DNA from: Ruminiclostridium hungatei
GTDB taxonomy: Bacteria; Bacillota; Clostridia; Acetivibrionales; DSM-1351
DNA length: 64,000 nucleotides
NCBI RefSeq assembly: GCF_002051585.1
Contig: NZ_MZGX01000029.1
Coordinates: forward strand, 1-64,000
Reading direction: 5' to 3'
In this document: one piece after another, positions 26,382 to 35,114 of the stretch
Position numbering within the stretch: position 1 is the stretch's first letter
Layout of the letters: each line of letters opens with the position of its first letter
Translations under genes and position numbers: made by a program
Notes under the pieces: model-generated
The model's database searches: none
The model's input: the letters and a program-made list of their open reading frames with translations, nothing else
What the model was told of the DNA's origin: nothing

Positions 26382-28100
26382 TTATACCACTCCATCCAGG
26401 TAGCTTTCCAAAGCTGTAAGACTTACCCTGACTTTTATGGTCTTATCTCTCGACACCACCTCAACCTCTCCCTGTTCAAGGTTCCTGGCGCTTACTATCA
26501 GCCTCAGCGGTACGCCGAGAAGGTCGGCGTCAGCAAACTGGATACCGGCCTGTACATCTCTGTCATCCATTATAACCTCATACCTTGCGGATAATTTTTC
26601 ATAAAGCTCCAGGCCGGTCTGTCTGACCTCTTTATTTTTCTTGTTTATCATGCAAATGTGTATCTGCCAGGGGGCCACACTTTTAGGCCATATTGGGCCA
26701 TATTCATCATGGCAGGCTTCGATTATACATGCTAAAAGCCTTCCCACCCCTATACCGTAACAGCCCATTATTGGATTTTTCAGTTTCCCGTCACTGTCTG
26801 TATAGGTCATATTCATGCTCTGTGTATATCTTGTGCCAAGCTGAAATATGTTGCCTACTTCAATTCCGCGTTTTACAGCGAGCTTTCCTCCGCATTTCGT
26901 ACAGGTATCTCCAGCATTGACTTTTGAGACTTCCACAAAGCTTTCGGGAGCGATATCCCGGTCCACTTCAATTCCGGTGAGATGATAATCCGTCTTATTG
27001 GCGCCGGTTACCATTGAGGCTTCTCCCTTCAAGGATTCGTCAAACAGCACGGTATTGTTTTCAGTATCTATGCCCTGAGTCCCGATAAAGCCAAAGCAGA
27101 TTCCACTTCCGTCATTTTCCCGCTCATCATAAGGAAATACATTTGCCTTGACAACCCGCTTCAACTTAGCTTCATTTACCTGCAAATCGCCTCTTATAAA
27201 TACGATAAGAGGCTTCTTGCTGTCCTCCACAGAGAACACCGCCGCCTTTATCAATTGTGAAGCCTCTACCTTCAGAAACCGGCATACCTCTTCTATGCTT
27301 TTCATATCCGGCGTATATACCTCAGCTATTTTCCGGTCGTCCCAGCTCAGGTGATTTTCGCTTTTAGCCGGATGCGGGCTTTCAGATTCTGCCACTTCCA
27401 TATTGGCCCTATAGCCGCAGCTATCGCATATTACAATGGAATCTTCTCCGGATTCAGCCAGCAGCATGTATTCATGTGCTACCTTGCCGCCCATCATACC
27501 GGTATCGGAGGCAACAGAAACCACCTGTGGCAGCCCAACCCTCTTAAATATTTTGTGGTAGGCTTCATACACTTTTTCATAGTACAGCTCCAGATCCTCC
27601 TGTGTAGTATGAAAGGAATAGGCATCCTTCATGGTAAATTCCCTGACGCGGATAAGTCCTCCCCTGGACCTTGGCTCATCCCTGAATTTAGTCTGTAGCT
27701 GGTATATCATAAAGGGATACTTGGTGTAAGTCATTGCCTCACTTCTGGCCAAATGTACCGCGGCCTCCTCGTGAGTCATCCCCAGCAGCATATCACGGCC
27801 TGACCGGTCCTTTATCCGCAGCAGTTCGCTGCCTACGCTATCAAACCGACCGGACTCCTGCCACAGTTCAGCCGGCAGCACCACGGGGAAAAGCACCTCC
27901 TGTCCGTCAATCCTGTCCATTTCCTCTCTGATGATATTCTCAATTTTCATGGCAATCCTTTTGGCAGGCAGCAGCATGGAATATATTCCATTTGCCACCT
28001 GGCGCACATATCCGCCCCGCAATAGGTAAATATGGCTTATTATGCTTGCCTCTCCCGGCTTTTCCTTAAGTCTTTCCCCCAACAGTCTGCTTAACAGCAT
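26382..28100 (-). CDS. proS: Prolyl-tRNA synthetase, bacterial type
   Basis: Charges tRNA-Pro. The protein has 572 residues. It has class II motif 1 in the GGYVRQVANGIYSMLLPAKR region and motif 2 in TKFRDEPRSRGGLIRVREF. An inserted YbaK-like editing domain (about residues 225-400) clears mischarged Ala-tRNA-Pro. Motif 3 is MGCYGIGVGRLLACIIE and a C-terminal anticodon domain ends the chain. The insertion marks the bacterial form. The ATG at 28100 has AAAGGA about nine bases upstream and leads into MLLSRLLGERLKE; an ATG six codons earlier (28118) has no site. No T-box leader is visible. Confidence 0.96.
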   Translation of the reverse strand: MLLSRLLGERLKEKPGEASIISHIYLLRGGYVRQVANGIYSMLLPAKRIAMKIENIIREEMDRIDGQEVLFPVVLPAELWQESGRFDSVGSELLRIKDRSGRDMLLGMTHEEAAVHLARSEAMTYTKYPFMIYQLQTKFRDEPRSRGGLIRVREFTMKDAYSFHTTQEDLELYYEKVYEAYHKIFKRVGLPQVVSVASDTGMMGGKVAHEYMLLAESGEDSIVICDSCGYRANMEVAESESPHPAKSENHLSWDDRKIAEVYTPDMKSIEEVCRFLKVEASQLIKAAVFSVEDSKKPLIVFIRGDLQVNEAKLKRVVKANVFPYDERENDGSGICFGFIGTQGIDTENNTVLFDESLKGEASMVTGANKTDYHLTGIEVDRDIAPESFVEVSKVNAGDTCTKCGGKLAVKRGIEVGNIFQLGTRYTQSMNMTYTDSDGKLKNPIMGCYGIGVGRLLACIIEACHDEYGPIWPKSVAPWQIHICMINKKNKEVRQTGLELYEKLSARYEVIMDDRDVQAGIQFADADLLGVPLRLIVSARNLEQGEVEVVSRDKTIKVRVSLTALESYLDGVV

Positions 28101-28237
28101 TAAAATCAGTCCTTTCAAATTTTCATGATAAAATCGCCATACTTCTTGTACCCACCTGTCTGAAGCACCCTTTTTAACCCGGAAAATGGATTCCCATACA
28201 CGAACAACATCCTTAAAAATTTATACTTCCCGGACAA

Positions 28238-28271
28238 TAAAAAAATCGCTGTACATGGGCTGTACAGCGAT
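28238..28271 (-). terminator. Terminator of the ABC exporter operon
   Basis: On the minus strand a perfect 11-bp stem (ATCGCTGTACA with its complement) and a five-base loop are followed by seven Ts. It lies 217 bp beyond the last permease gene. The remainder of 28101-28487 holds no gene that I can support. Confidence 0.88.
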
Positions 28272-28487
28272 CGTATTTATTCTATCAGCACTCTGCACCG
28301 GCCCGTTTTCAAATTCTTTTGCAACTCAAGAATTGACAGCGTGAAAAGCACTTGCACCTCATGAATTTCAAGATGCAAATGCTATATTGGGCACGGGTAG
28401 CAATTAAGTTTTTCTTTTCGGCCAGATAACATAAAGTTCCTCTTTGTTGGTAATTTTATATCAGTTTACCATTGGGATAACAATATA

Positions 28488-29657
28488 TCAAGTACCTTTT
28501 AGCTGCTTTCTTTTGCTCAGTACAAGAGTTACGGATATCAGCGCCACGGCGAAGCCCAGTTCAATCAGCATATATGACACTACCGGCCCTATATTTTCCA
28601 TATTGAAGTTTGTCAAAGCTCCGATGGCCTTATTTGCCCTGATATACCAGTAGGTGGGTAAAAACTTCGCTATGGCAAGAACATTTTCACTCAGCATCTC
28701 CTGGGGAACGAACACCCCCGTCAGAAAACACATGCCCAGAGACACTACATTTGAAATTCCCGACTGGGCATTTCTGCTTTTTATCAATACTCCAATCAGA
28801 AAGCTCATGCTCAGGATGGTTATGGTCAACACCAGCGAATTTATGCAGAAGTACACGGAATTCAAGTTGAACATATCCTGCCTGTAAAGAAGCAAACTCA
28901 ATATCACCAGCATGGCCCAGCATGAGACGGAGAAAACGATATTCCCGAGAAGTATCTGTGAATTTACCGAAATATTGCTTACGGGAGAACAGAGGTTTCT
29001 TCTTCTCAGCCTGATATCATTAAACACCAGCATAATGGAGCTTACACCCAGTATTATAATATTTATGAGAATATATGGCATATAGTTGTAAAAATATACA
29101 ATAGCACTGGTATGGGCGGTGTTCTTTCCTGCCGACTTAAGTATCACTTCGGTTTCCAACTCAAGGTCCTTTTTTATCTGGCCCACCAGTTCCTCCTGGG
29201 ATATCTCTTTGCTGTTGTTGACATACAGCCTGGCAGTATTAAAGTATTTATTTATCAGTATATCCGTATATATACTGCTTACACTGCCTGAAACAACGGT
29301 TTTGTCCACAGTTACAGTTTTTCCTGTCATAAAGTTCTTTGTAAAACCTTCAGGAATTCTGAGAATATACTCGGCATCTCTGAAGAACAGGGCATCCTGA
29401 AGCTTGTCGGTTCTGTTCTCTATATCCACGTAGGTGGAGTGCCCCCCCAGGTAGTCCTTCAAGCCCTGTATCAATGCTGAGGGTTCACCCTCATTAATAA
29501 ATGCCACTCTGGTTTTTGACTGGGTGAAGGTATCTGCGTTGTTACTGTTGCCAATATAGGAGAATACTATTGATAAGGCCAGAAATACCACAATGTATAT
29601 GGAAAGCGGCAAGCTCAGCTTTTTGATGATTTTAAAATAAGTCTTAAATATTATCAT
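28488..29657 (-). CDS. ABC-2 type transporter permease (second subunit)
   Basis: A 389-residue membrane subunit of an exporter. One N-terminal membrane helix (about residues 15-32) is followed by an extracytoplasmic domain of about 150 residues and then five or six helices (about 195-380), the layout of ABC2_membrane_3 proteins. Its start overlaps the end of the preceding permease gene by 14 bases, indicating translational coupling. With the other permease and the ATPase it would form an exporter of an unknown lipid, peptide, antibiotic or polysaccharide. Confidence 0.82.
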   Translation of the reverse strand: MIIFKTYFKIIKKLSLPLSIYIVVFLALSIVFSYIGNSNNADTFTQSKTRVAFINEGEPSALIQGLKDYLGGHSTYVDIENRTDKLQDALFFRDAEYILRIPEGFTKNFMTGKTVTVDKTVVSGSVSSIYTDILINKYFNTARLYVNNSKEISQEELVGQIKKDLELETEVILKSAGKNTAHTSAIVYFYNYMPYILINIIILGVSSIMLVFNDIRLRRRNLCSPVSNISVNSQILLGNIVFSVSCWAMLVILSLLLYRQDMFNLNSVYFCINSLVLTITILSMSFLIGVLIKSRNAQSGISNVVSLGMCFLTGVFVPQEMLSENVLAIAKFLPTYWYIRANKAIGALTNFNMENIGPVVSYMLIELGFAVALISVTLVLSKRKQLKGT

Positions 29658-30804
29658 ATTTCTGCCTCCTGATTATCATATAGGTTACAAGACAAAATAC
29701 CACGGTATATATGCCCAAAAGGCCGGTATTAATATAAAACCTCGTATGCGTATCATAATAATATAAGGCATAGAACGCATCTGTTATAAGCGCTACGGGG
29801 TTGATGTACGACAGTGCCGGCACATACTGCTGGATGATGTATTTCATCCTGTCAAACATCATGCCGGCCAGGAAAGCGGCTGCCATGGTAGAAACAATCA
29901 GAATTGCGGTCTTGACTCCCTCACTCTTTTTATTTGCCGCACTGATCAGTGCCCCAAAGCTGATTCCTGACGCACATCCCAAAAGACAGTTCAGCAGTAT
30001 AAACCCTATCTGATTTCCGAAGTCTATTTTCAGAACGAATACCAGATACCCCATCAGCAGCATAATCTCTGCAAGGGATACCATAAGTCCTGCAAACAAC
30101 CCTGCTGACAGTACCTTTAATTTATGAACAGGCGCAGCATTCAGTCTTGCAGCTCTTTTTGACAGGTTCGCCTGAATGTCCGTAACCTCTTTCAGTCCAA
30201 AAAATGCTCCATAGAAGCAAGACATGGCAATCAGGGTATAGAAGTAATTTACCGTTATATCCGGCTTGTCTTTAGTCCCTATCTGAACCTCTCTCGTAAA
30301 TCCGGCAATATTGCCCAGATCCTCTGCCAGACCGTTTTGAAGAGCGGCTGGCTCCCGCTTTACAATGCTCATTGCCGTACTGACGGTCTGACTGTATTGA
30401 TCAAATATCTCCTTGATTATTGTCTGGTTAAAACCGGAGCTCTTGACGGTCAGCCTGATAGGCTCCCCGTAGGTTACATAGCCTGCAATCTCATTATTAT
30501 CAAGCAGCCTGTCCGCTTCCTCCGGAGACACCACCCTGACATTGAACAGATGAATATCCTTCTCGCTGTCAGGAATATCCTTGGAATGCTGCTCCACAAA
30601 ATTCTGAAAAGCTTTATCCCTCTGATATTGAGCATTATCCACTATAGCGATGTCAACAACCTTCAAGGCCTCCGATTTTGACAGATTTGAGAAAGCCATA
30701 TTGAAGAAGGTGGCCAGTATCAAGGGGAATACCAGTGTCCAGAATATCAGCGATTTATCCCTTACAATACATTTCAGCCGATTATAAAATATATTTAAAA
30801 ACAT
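29644..30804 (-). CDS. ABC-2 type transporter permease (first subunit)
   Basis: A 386-residue permease with the same layout: a helix near the N-terminus (SLIFWTLVFPLILATFFNMAF), a long soluble loop, then helices from about residue 195 on. The open frame continues 60 codons upstream to 30984, but that part overlaps the ATPase gene and has no ribosome binding site. The ATG at 30804 follows AGGGGTAGAAAA and gives a family-like N-terminus. It lies 16 bp after the ATPase gene. Together with the third gene this makes a heterodimeric ABC-2 exporter. Confidence 0.83.
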   Translation of the reverse strand: MFLNIFYNRLKCIVRDKSLIFWTLVFPLILATFFNMAFSNLSKSEALKVVDIAIVDNAQYQRDKAFQNFVEQHSKDIPDSEKDIHLFNVRVVSPEEADRLLDNNEIAGYVTYGEPIRLTVKSSGFNQTIIKEIFDQYSQTVSTAMSIVKREPAALQNGLAEDLGNIAGFTREVQIGTKDKPDITVNYFYTLIAMSCFYGAFFGLKEVTDIQANLSKRAARLNAAPVHKLKVLSAGLFAGLMVSLAEIMLLMGYLVFVLKIDFGNQIGFILLNCLLGCASGISFGALISAANKKSEGVKTAILIVSTMAAAFLAGMMFDRMKYIIQQYVPALSYINPVALITDAFYALYYYDTHTRFYINTGLLGIYTVVFCLVTYMIIRRQKYDNI

Positions 30805-30820
30805 TTTTCTACCCCTTTTC

Positions 30821-31753
30821 TCAATCCCTGAGTTCCTTTCCTGTAATTTCAAGAAACACATCGTTAAGTGTAGGCAATTCAGAGTATATTCTTCCAAAGG
30901 AGATGTCATGCTCTCTGAAAAAGTCAAGCAGGGTGGTAAGATTGTTCTTACCCTTGTTATATTTGATTGAAAGAGTTTTATCAATATATTCTACGCTGCT
31001 GACATTGGGCAGATTCTTTATCTGATTAATATGGACGCTGCTCAGTCCGAATATTTCCACAGATATCTTTTCCCCCAGCTTTATCATTCCCTTTAGCTCT
31101 TCCTTGCTGCCTGAGGCAATTACCCTGCCCTTATCCATTATCACAATCCTGCTGCAAAGCTGTTCGACCTCCTCCATATAGTGGGAGGTATATATGATGG
31201 TTGCACCATCCTCGTTCAGCCTTTTTATTCCATCCAGTATATTGTTACGGCTCTGGGGATCAACTGCCACAGTGGGTTCATCCAGTATTATCAGCCTTGG
31301 CTTATGTGCTATTCCACAGGCGATATTCAACCGGCGCAGCAAGCCGCCGCTCAGCTTCTTGGGGTAGAACTTCCTGAAGTCCTTCAATCCCACGAAATCC
31401 AGGGCTTCTTCCACCAGCCCCCTCCTTTTTTCTCTGTCTCTGACATACAGGCTGCAGAAATAGTCTATATTTTCATAAACCGTGAGTTCATCAAATACTG
31501 CAACATCCTGCATGATGACACCAATATCACGTTTTATATCATAGGCGTCAGGTGCCATTGGCTTGTCAAAAAGCTCTATTTCACCTTTATCATAATTCAA
31601 AAGAGAAAGAATGCAGTTTATTGCCGTTGTCTTGCCTGAGCCGTTCGGACCAAGGAGTCCAAAGATTTCACCCTCCTTCACATTGAAAGACAAGTGATCC
31701 AGGGCAACAAGGTCTCCATACCTTTTCACAAGATTTTTTACTCCAACTATCAT
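30821..31753 (-). CDS. ABC transporter ATP-binding protein
   Basis: A 310-residue cytoplasmic ATPase. Walker A is GLLGPNGSGKTTA, the Q-loop is in GVIMQDVAVFDELT, the signature is KLSGGLLRRLNIACG, Walker B is PRLIILDEPTVAVDP and the switch His lies in YTSHYMEEVEQL. A C-terminal extension of about 90 residues is typical of CcmA/DrrA-like ATPases that drive ABC-2 exporters. The start follows AGGAGGTTCTGAT. It is the first gene of a three-gene exporter operon whose leader carries nested repeats. Confidence 0.9.
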   Translation of the reverse strand: MIVGVKNLVKRYGDLVALDHLSFNVKEGEIFGLLGPNGSGKTTAINCILSLLNYDKGEIELFDKPMAPDAYDIKRDIGVIMQDVAVFDELTVYENIDYFCSLYVRDREKRRGLVEEALDFVGLKDFRKFYPKKLSGGLLRRLNIACGIAHKPRLIILDEPTVAVDPQSRNNILDGIKRLNEDGATIIYTSHYMEEVEQLCSRIVIMDKGRVIASGSKEELKGMIKLGEKISVEIFGLSSVHINQIKNLPNVSSVEYIDKTLSIKYNKGKNNLTTLLDFFREHDISFGRIYSELPTLNDVFLEITGKELRD

Positions 31754-31767
31754 ATCAGAACCTCCTA

Positions 31768-31871
31768 AGTCAATTACTATCAGCTTTCAGCCGATAGTTC
31801 GGGTTTGAGTCAAAAGCCTCCTGAAGTCAAAAGCCAATTCAAACCCAAACTGCTTTGAACCGTAATTGACT
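31768..31871. repeat. Nested inverted and direct repeats in the ABC operon leader
   Basis: Outer arms AGTCAATTAC (31768-31777) and GTAATTGACT (31862-31871) enclose inner arms GGGTTTGA (31801-31808) and TCAAACCC (31839-31846). Inside these is a direct repeat AGTCAAAAGCC (31808-31818, 31825-31835). It lies just upstream of the ATPase start codon, so it would be in the 5' UTR or the operator region. The role is unknown. Confidence 0.5.
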
Positions 31872-31950
31872 TTGGTAAACTGACTTATCCTTTAATAATA
31901 TTCTAGCCTATATTCCGGCAGCACTTAAGTGTCAGGAATCAGAAGTTAAT

Positions 31951-31980
31951 ATGACAAATGTCACTTTTGTCTAGTATAAT
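31951..31980 (+). promoter_or_regulatory. Candidate promoter of the FMN reductase gene
   Basis: ATGACA, an 18-bp spacer and a perfect TATAAT. A short palindrome TGACAAATGTCA overlaps the -35 box and could bind a regulator. The rest of 31754-32064 carries the ABC operon leader repeats. Confidence 0.5.
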
Positions 31981-32064
31981 TTATACATACTCGATAAATG
32001 CACCCAAATACAACAAGATTCACATAAACAGAAGTAAATTATTTTGAAAGGGATGGGGCACTAT

Positions 32065-32652
32065 ATGAAGAAAATACTGGGTATTTCCGGAAGTCCCCGG
32101 AAGGATGGCAACACTTCGTACACTGTTAACTATGCATTGGAGCTTTTGTCTCAGAAAGGTTTTGAAACAAGATTCATTACCCTTGCAGGCAGGAACATTC
32201 ATCCTTGTACAGGCTGCTGGAGCTGCAGCGGGACAGGCAACTGCGTATATAGGGATGACATGACGGAGATTCTGCTTGCCCTGCAATGGTGTGACGGGCT
32301 GCTGCTGGCTTCTCCGGTGTATTTCGGCATGGTGAGCGGTCAGATGAAAACCATGATGGACCGCTGCGCATGCATCCGGGCCAAGTACAGTGACGATCTG
32401 CTTATGGCGGGAAAAGTGGGAGGAGCTATTGCCTGTGCAAACTCCAGAAATGGCGGTCAGGAAACTACTCTTCAGAACATTCAGACCTTTTTGCTTCAGA
32501 TGAACATGCTGGTTGTCAGTGACGGTCTTCCCTACTGTCATTCCGGCGGAACCATAATGAGTGACGCGGACAAGGATGCCTGGGGCCTGGAAACCGTCAG
32601 AAATCTTGCAGCCAATCTGGGCAAAATGCTTTCCAGACCTCATGTAAGGTAG
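32065..32652 (+). CDS. NADPH-dependent FMN reductase / flavodoxin-fold protein
   Basis: A 195-residue flavodoxin-like protein. The FMN phosphate loop is ILGISGSPRKDGNTSYTV. CTGCWSCSGTGNCVYRDDM has clustered cysteines typical of the iron-sulfur-flavoprotein/NADPH-FMN reductase group. SPVYFGMVSGQMKTMMDR is the second FMN-binding segment. It would reduce FMN, quinones or a redox partner. The Cys spacing is not a full four-cysteine cluster ligand set that I can assign with certainty. The ATG at 32065 was chosen over an upstream in-frame TTG at 32044 for ribosome binding site spacing. It is monocistronic. Confidence 0.82.
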   Translation: MKKILGISGSPRKDGNTSYTVNYALELLSQKGFETRFITLAGRNIHPCTGCWSCSGTGNCVYRDDMTEILLALQWCDGLLLASPVYFGMVSGQMKTMMDRCACIRAKYSDDLLMAGKVGGAIACANSRNGGQETTLQNIQTFLLQMNMLVVSDGLPYCHSGGTIMSDADKDAWGLETVRNLAANLGKMLSRPHVR

Positions 32653-32693
32653 CTTGTGATTCCTCCGGCACATGTGCATAATTTCTTTCCCAG

Positions 32694-32731
32694 AAAAAAG
32701 AACCGCTATGGGTGTCCCCTATGGCGGTTCC
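32694..32731 (-). terminator. Terminator downstream of modA
   Basis: On the minus strand a hairpin closed by GAACCGC/GCGGTTC is followed by six Ts, 65 bp after the modA stop. It can also slow transcripts arriving from the convergent FMN reductase gene. Confidence 0.8.
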
Positions 32732-32795
32732 AGGCATAATCCTGTGTTTGAATAAGCTCCATATAAATATTGTGATGATTTTAATTAAGTATTGT

Positions 32796-33677
32796 CTATT
32801 TATCTATAAAAATGAATCCGTATTTTTCAAATACAGGTTTAGCTTCCTTGCTGTATAAAAATTCTGTAAAGGCTTTGGCTGCCTCGGCGTTTTTACTGTC
32901 TTTAATAACGGCTGCAGGATAGAGGACAGCCTTATGTGAATCCTTAGGCGCTGAAGCGGCAACTTTTACCTTGTCGGATATTTTTGCATCAGTGGAATAT
33001 ACTATACCGGCATCTGCATTGCCCGTTTCAACCCAGGTCAATACTTCCTTTACATCATTGCCATATACAACCTTGTCCTTTATTTTATCCAAAAGCCCTA
33101 GTTTTGTGAGAACCTCTTCGGCATATTGTCCTACAGGAACACCTTTCGGCTCACCCAGCCCTATATGTTTTACCTTGTCAGAGGTCAAATCCTTAAAATC
33201 CGTCACTGCAGCGGAGTCCTTGGGTACAATAAGCACTACGTCGTTCTGTAAAAATTCCCTTCTGGTCTCATCCAGCAAAAGCCCCTTGTCCTTAAGTGCA
33301 TCCATTTGTTTTGTAGCTGCCGATACAAATACATCTACCTGGGCCCCATTTTCTATCTGTTGCTGCAAAGCTCCGGACGAGCCAAAGGTGAAGGTCAACT
33401 TTACATTGGTGTTTTTTCCTTCATATAAAGTTTTTATTTCCGCCAGCGAATCCTTCAGGCTGGCTGCCGCCGACACCAGCAGTTCAACGGGCTTTGACCC
33501 GTCTTCATTTGAAGGTCCGGTAGTATTTGCCCCGGTTTGAGAAACCAAAGCAGAGGAGTCGGCAGAGCTGCTGGAATTTACGGCTTCATTGGCAGTCTGC
33601 CCGCATGCGGTTGCAAAAACCATCAGCAGAATCAATAATACTGAAAAAGCTTTTTTCATACTCTTTAATTGTCTCAT
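32796..33677 (-). CDS. modA: Molybdate/tungstate-binding lipoprotein
   Basis: A 293-residue solute-binding protein for an ABC importer of molybdate or tungstate. The lipoprotein signal peptide ends with the lipobox FATAC, and a Ser/Thr-rich linker follows. The mature domain starts VELLVSAAASLKDSLAEI, the classic ModA oxyanion-binding segment. FTFGSSGALQQQIENGAQVDVFVSA is the second ligand loop, and ADAGIVYSTDAK is present. The ATG at 33677 follows CAGGAGAATATT. It is divergent from a PBP-domain regulator. No modB or modC lies in the window, so the permease and ATPase must be elsewhere or absent. Confidence 0.92.
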   Translation of the reverse strand: MRQLKSMKKAFSVLLILLMVFATACGQTANEAVNSSSSADSSALVSQTGANTTGPSNEDGSKPVELLVSAAASLKDSLAEIKTLYEGKNTNVKLTFTFGSSGALQQQIENGAQVDVFVSAATKQMDALKDKGLLLDETRREFLQNDVVLIVPKDSAAVTDFKDLTSDKVKHIGLGEPKGVPVGQYAEEVLTKLGLLDKIKDKVVYGNDVKEVLTWVETGNADAGIVYSTDAKISDKVKVAASAPKDSHKAVLYPAAVIKDSKNAEAAKAFTEFLYSKEAKPVFEKYGFIFIDK

Positions 33678-33724
33678 AATATTCTCCTGTCTACGCACTA
33701 TCTTTATTATCTCTCATAAACCAA

Positions 33725-33825
33725 AAATGATGAAACTATAAATTTTAGTTATAATCTCACCATTGAGATGTACAAATATTCTTGTTTTGTAGATTTTAAA
33801 TACCATTTGTCACGTTTCATCATTT
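33725..33825 (-). promoter_or_regulatory. Potential three-way-junction RNA or operator region upstream of modA
   Basis: Exact 12-bp arms AAATGATGAAAC (33725-33736) and GTTTCATCATTT (33814-33825) enclose two small hairpins: ATCTCA/TGAGAT (33754-33769) and TACAAA/TTTGTA (33771-33791). The whole lies between a candidate modA promoter and the modA start, inside a leader of about 175 bases. This could be a structured 5' UTR, or a set of operator sites for the divergent regulator. It does not match the known molybdenum-cofactor riboswitch as I remember it. Confidence 0.45.
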
Positions 33826-33860
33826 ATCATGTGCGTTTATGTTATGTTTTATTACGACTA

Positions 33861-33888
33861 ATTATATCAGGATTAAATAAATAATCAA
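33861..33888 (-). promoter_or_regulatory. Candidate modA promoter
   Basis: On the minus strand, TTGATT, a 16-bp spacer and a perfect TATAAT. It would give modA a long leader containing the paired arms described at 33725-33825. The rest of 33678-34075 shows nothing else that I can assign. Confidence 0.5.
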
Positions 33889-34075
33889 GAGTCAATTTAA
33901 ATGAATTTAAATAATGTGCCCAATCCGGATAATATTGAAAATTCCTGAGCTTCTTCAGTCCACTGTTTGTCTCAAAATAGAAATTGCTTTTATCCACCTG
34001 GAAATATATAATATAATAAAATGTTTTACACGCTTTTATACTGTTTTATTACTTTACTTAAAGAGGATGAAACCT

Positions 34076-35035
34076 ATGGACAACAATACCGCCTTAACTC
34101 CGCAAGAAGTGGCCGATATATTGAAAATTGCAAAAAACACGGTTTATGAATTGATTAAACGTGGAGAACTGAACTCTTACAGAGTAGGAAAAAAAGTCAG
34201 GGTTGATATAACTGATGTCAACGAATACAAGAACAGAACCAAAAGCATGAAGATCAATCCTTCAGCCGTCCCTGACAACCTGAATGCCAATCCGGCTTAC
34301 GTACAGTTCTATAAAGAGCCTGCACAAAACAGCGGCTTTGTCATCTGCGGCCAGGATATAATGCTGGATATCCTCTCCCGCCACCTTCAAATGCATCCTT
34401 ATGGCGTTCCGGCCCTAAGGTCTTATGTGGGCAGCTATAACGGCCTGTATGAGCTCTATCACGGAAATGTCCATATGGCTACTGCACATTTGTGGGATGG
34501 AGACACGGGACAATACAATATTCCCTATGTCAAACGCATGCTGCCCGGAGTACCGGCTGTAATAATCCACCTGGCAAGCCGTTTTCAAGGCTTGTATGTG
34601 GCTCATGGAAATCCAAAGGGCATAACGGGCTGGGAAGATTTCAGAAGGAAAGACCTTGTCATGATAAACCGTGAAAAGGGAAGCGGTACGAGAGTTCTTC
34701 TGGATGAACACCTTAGAAGACTTGGCATACCTGCCTCATCCATAAGCGGCTATGGCCGGGAAAGCACCTCACACCTGGCAATAGCAAGCACAATAGCCCG
34801 AGGGGGCGCAGACATCGGCGTAGGCAATGAAAAATCCGGTCAGCAGGTCAAGGGTATTGATTTCATCCCATTGCAGACTGAACGCTATGAGCTTGTAATA
34901 AAAAAGGAAGATATAAAAAAAGCTCCGTATATTACCGTACTTGAAATTCTCAATTCCCAGGAGTTCCGGTTGGAACTCGAAGGCATAGGCGGCTATGACC
35001 TGTCCGAGCTGGGTAAAATTATAGCCGAAACCTGA
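34076..35035 (+). CDS. Helix-turn-helix regulator with molybdate-type PBP domain
   Basis: A 319-residue cytoplasmic regulator. The N-terminal excisionase-like helix-turn-helix (about residues 1-55, LTPQEVADILKIAKNTVYEL then IKRGELNSYRVGKKVRV) binds DNA. The rest is a periplasmic-binding-protein-like domain of the kind fused to MoeA and to one-component molybdate regulators (GYGRESTSHLAIASTIARGG, INREKGSGTRVLLDEHL). It lacks a signal peptide, as expected of a sensor. The ATG at 34076 has AGAGG nine bases upstream; the frame extends further without a site. Divergence from modA suggests it controls modA in response to molybdate or tungstate. Confidence 0.8.
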   Translation: MDNNTALTPQEVADILKIAKNTVYELIKRGELNSYRVGKKVRVDITDVNEYKNRTKSMKINPSAVPDNLNANPAYVQFYKEPAQNSGFVICGQDIMLDILSRHLQMHPYGVPALRSYVGSYNGLYELYHGNVHMATAHLWDGDTGQYNIPYVKRMLPGVPAVIIHLASRFQGLYVAHGNPKGITGWEDFRRKDLVMINREKGSGTRVLLDEHLRRLGIPASSISGYGRESTSHLAIASTIARGGADIGVGNEKSGQQVKGIDFIPLQTERYELVIKKEDIKKAPYITVLEILNSQEFRLELEGIGGYDLSELGKIIAET

Positions 35036-35057
35036 CCTGCACATTATTGGTATATGC

Positions 35058-35102
35058 AGCTATCTTGAAGAATCGTCTGAGTTTTTTCAAGATAGCTTTT
35101 TA
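35058..35102 (+). terminator. Terminator of the PBP-domain regulator gene
   Basis: A perfect 12-bp stem, AGCTATCTTGAA with TTCAAGATAGCT, and a 16-base loop are followed by a T-run, starting 22 bp after the stop codon. Confidence 0.88.
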
Positions 35103-35114
35103 TTTTTCATGCTT

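Noticed and set aside
28101-28487. Possible T-box leader for proS
   Set aside because: No GGTGGTACCGCGG-type motif is present; the only strong hairpin belongs to the end of the upstream ABC operon.
32020-32679. Antisense frame of 219 codons opposite the FMN reductase gene
   Set aside because: His/Cys-rich composition is the mirror of the flavodoxin gene; the plus-strand gene has clear motifs and a ribosome binding site.
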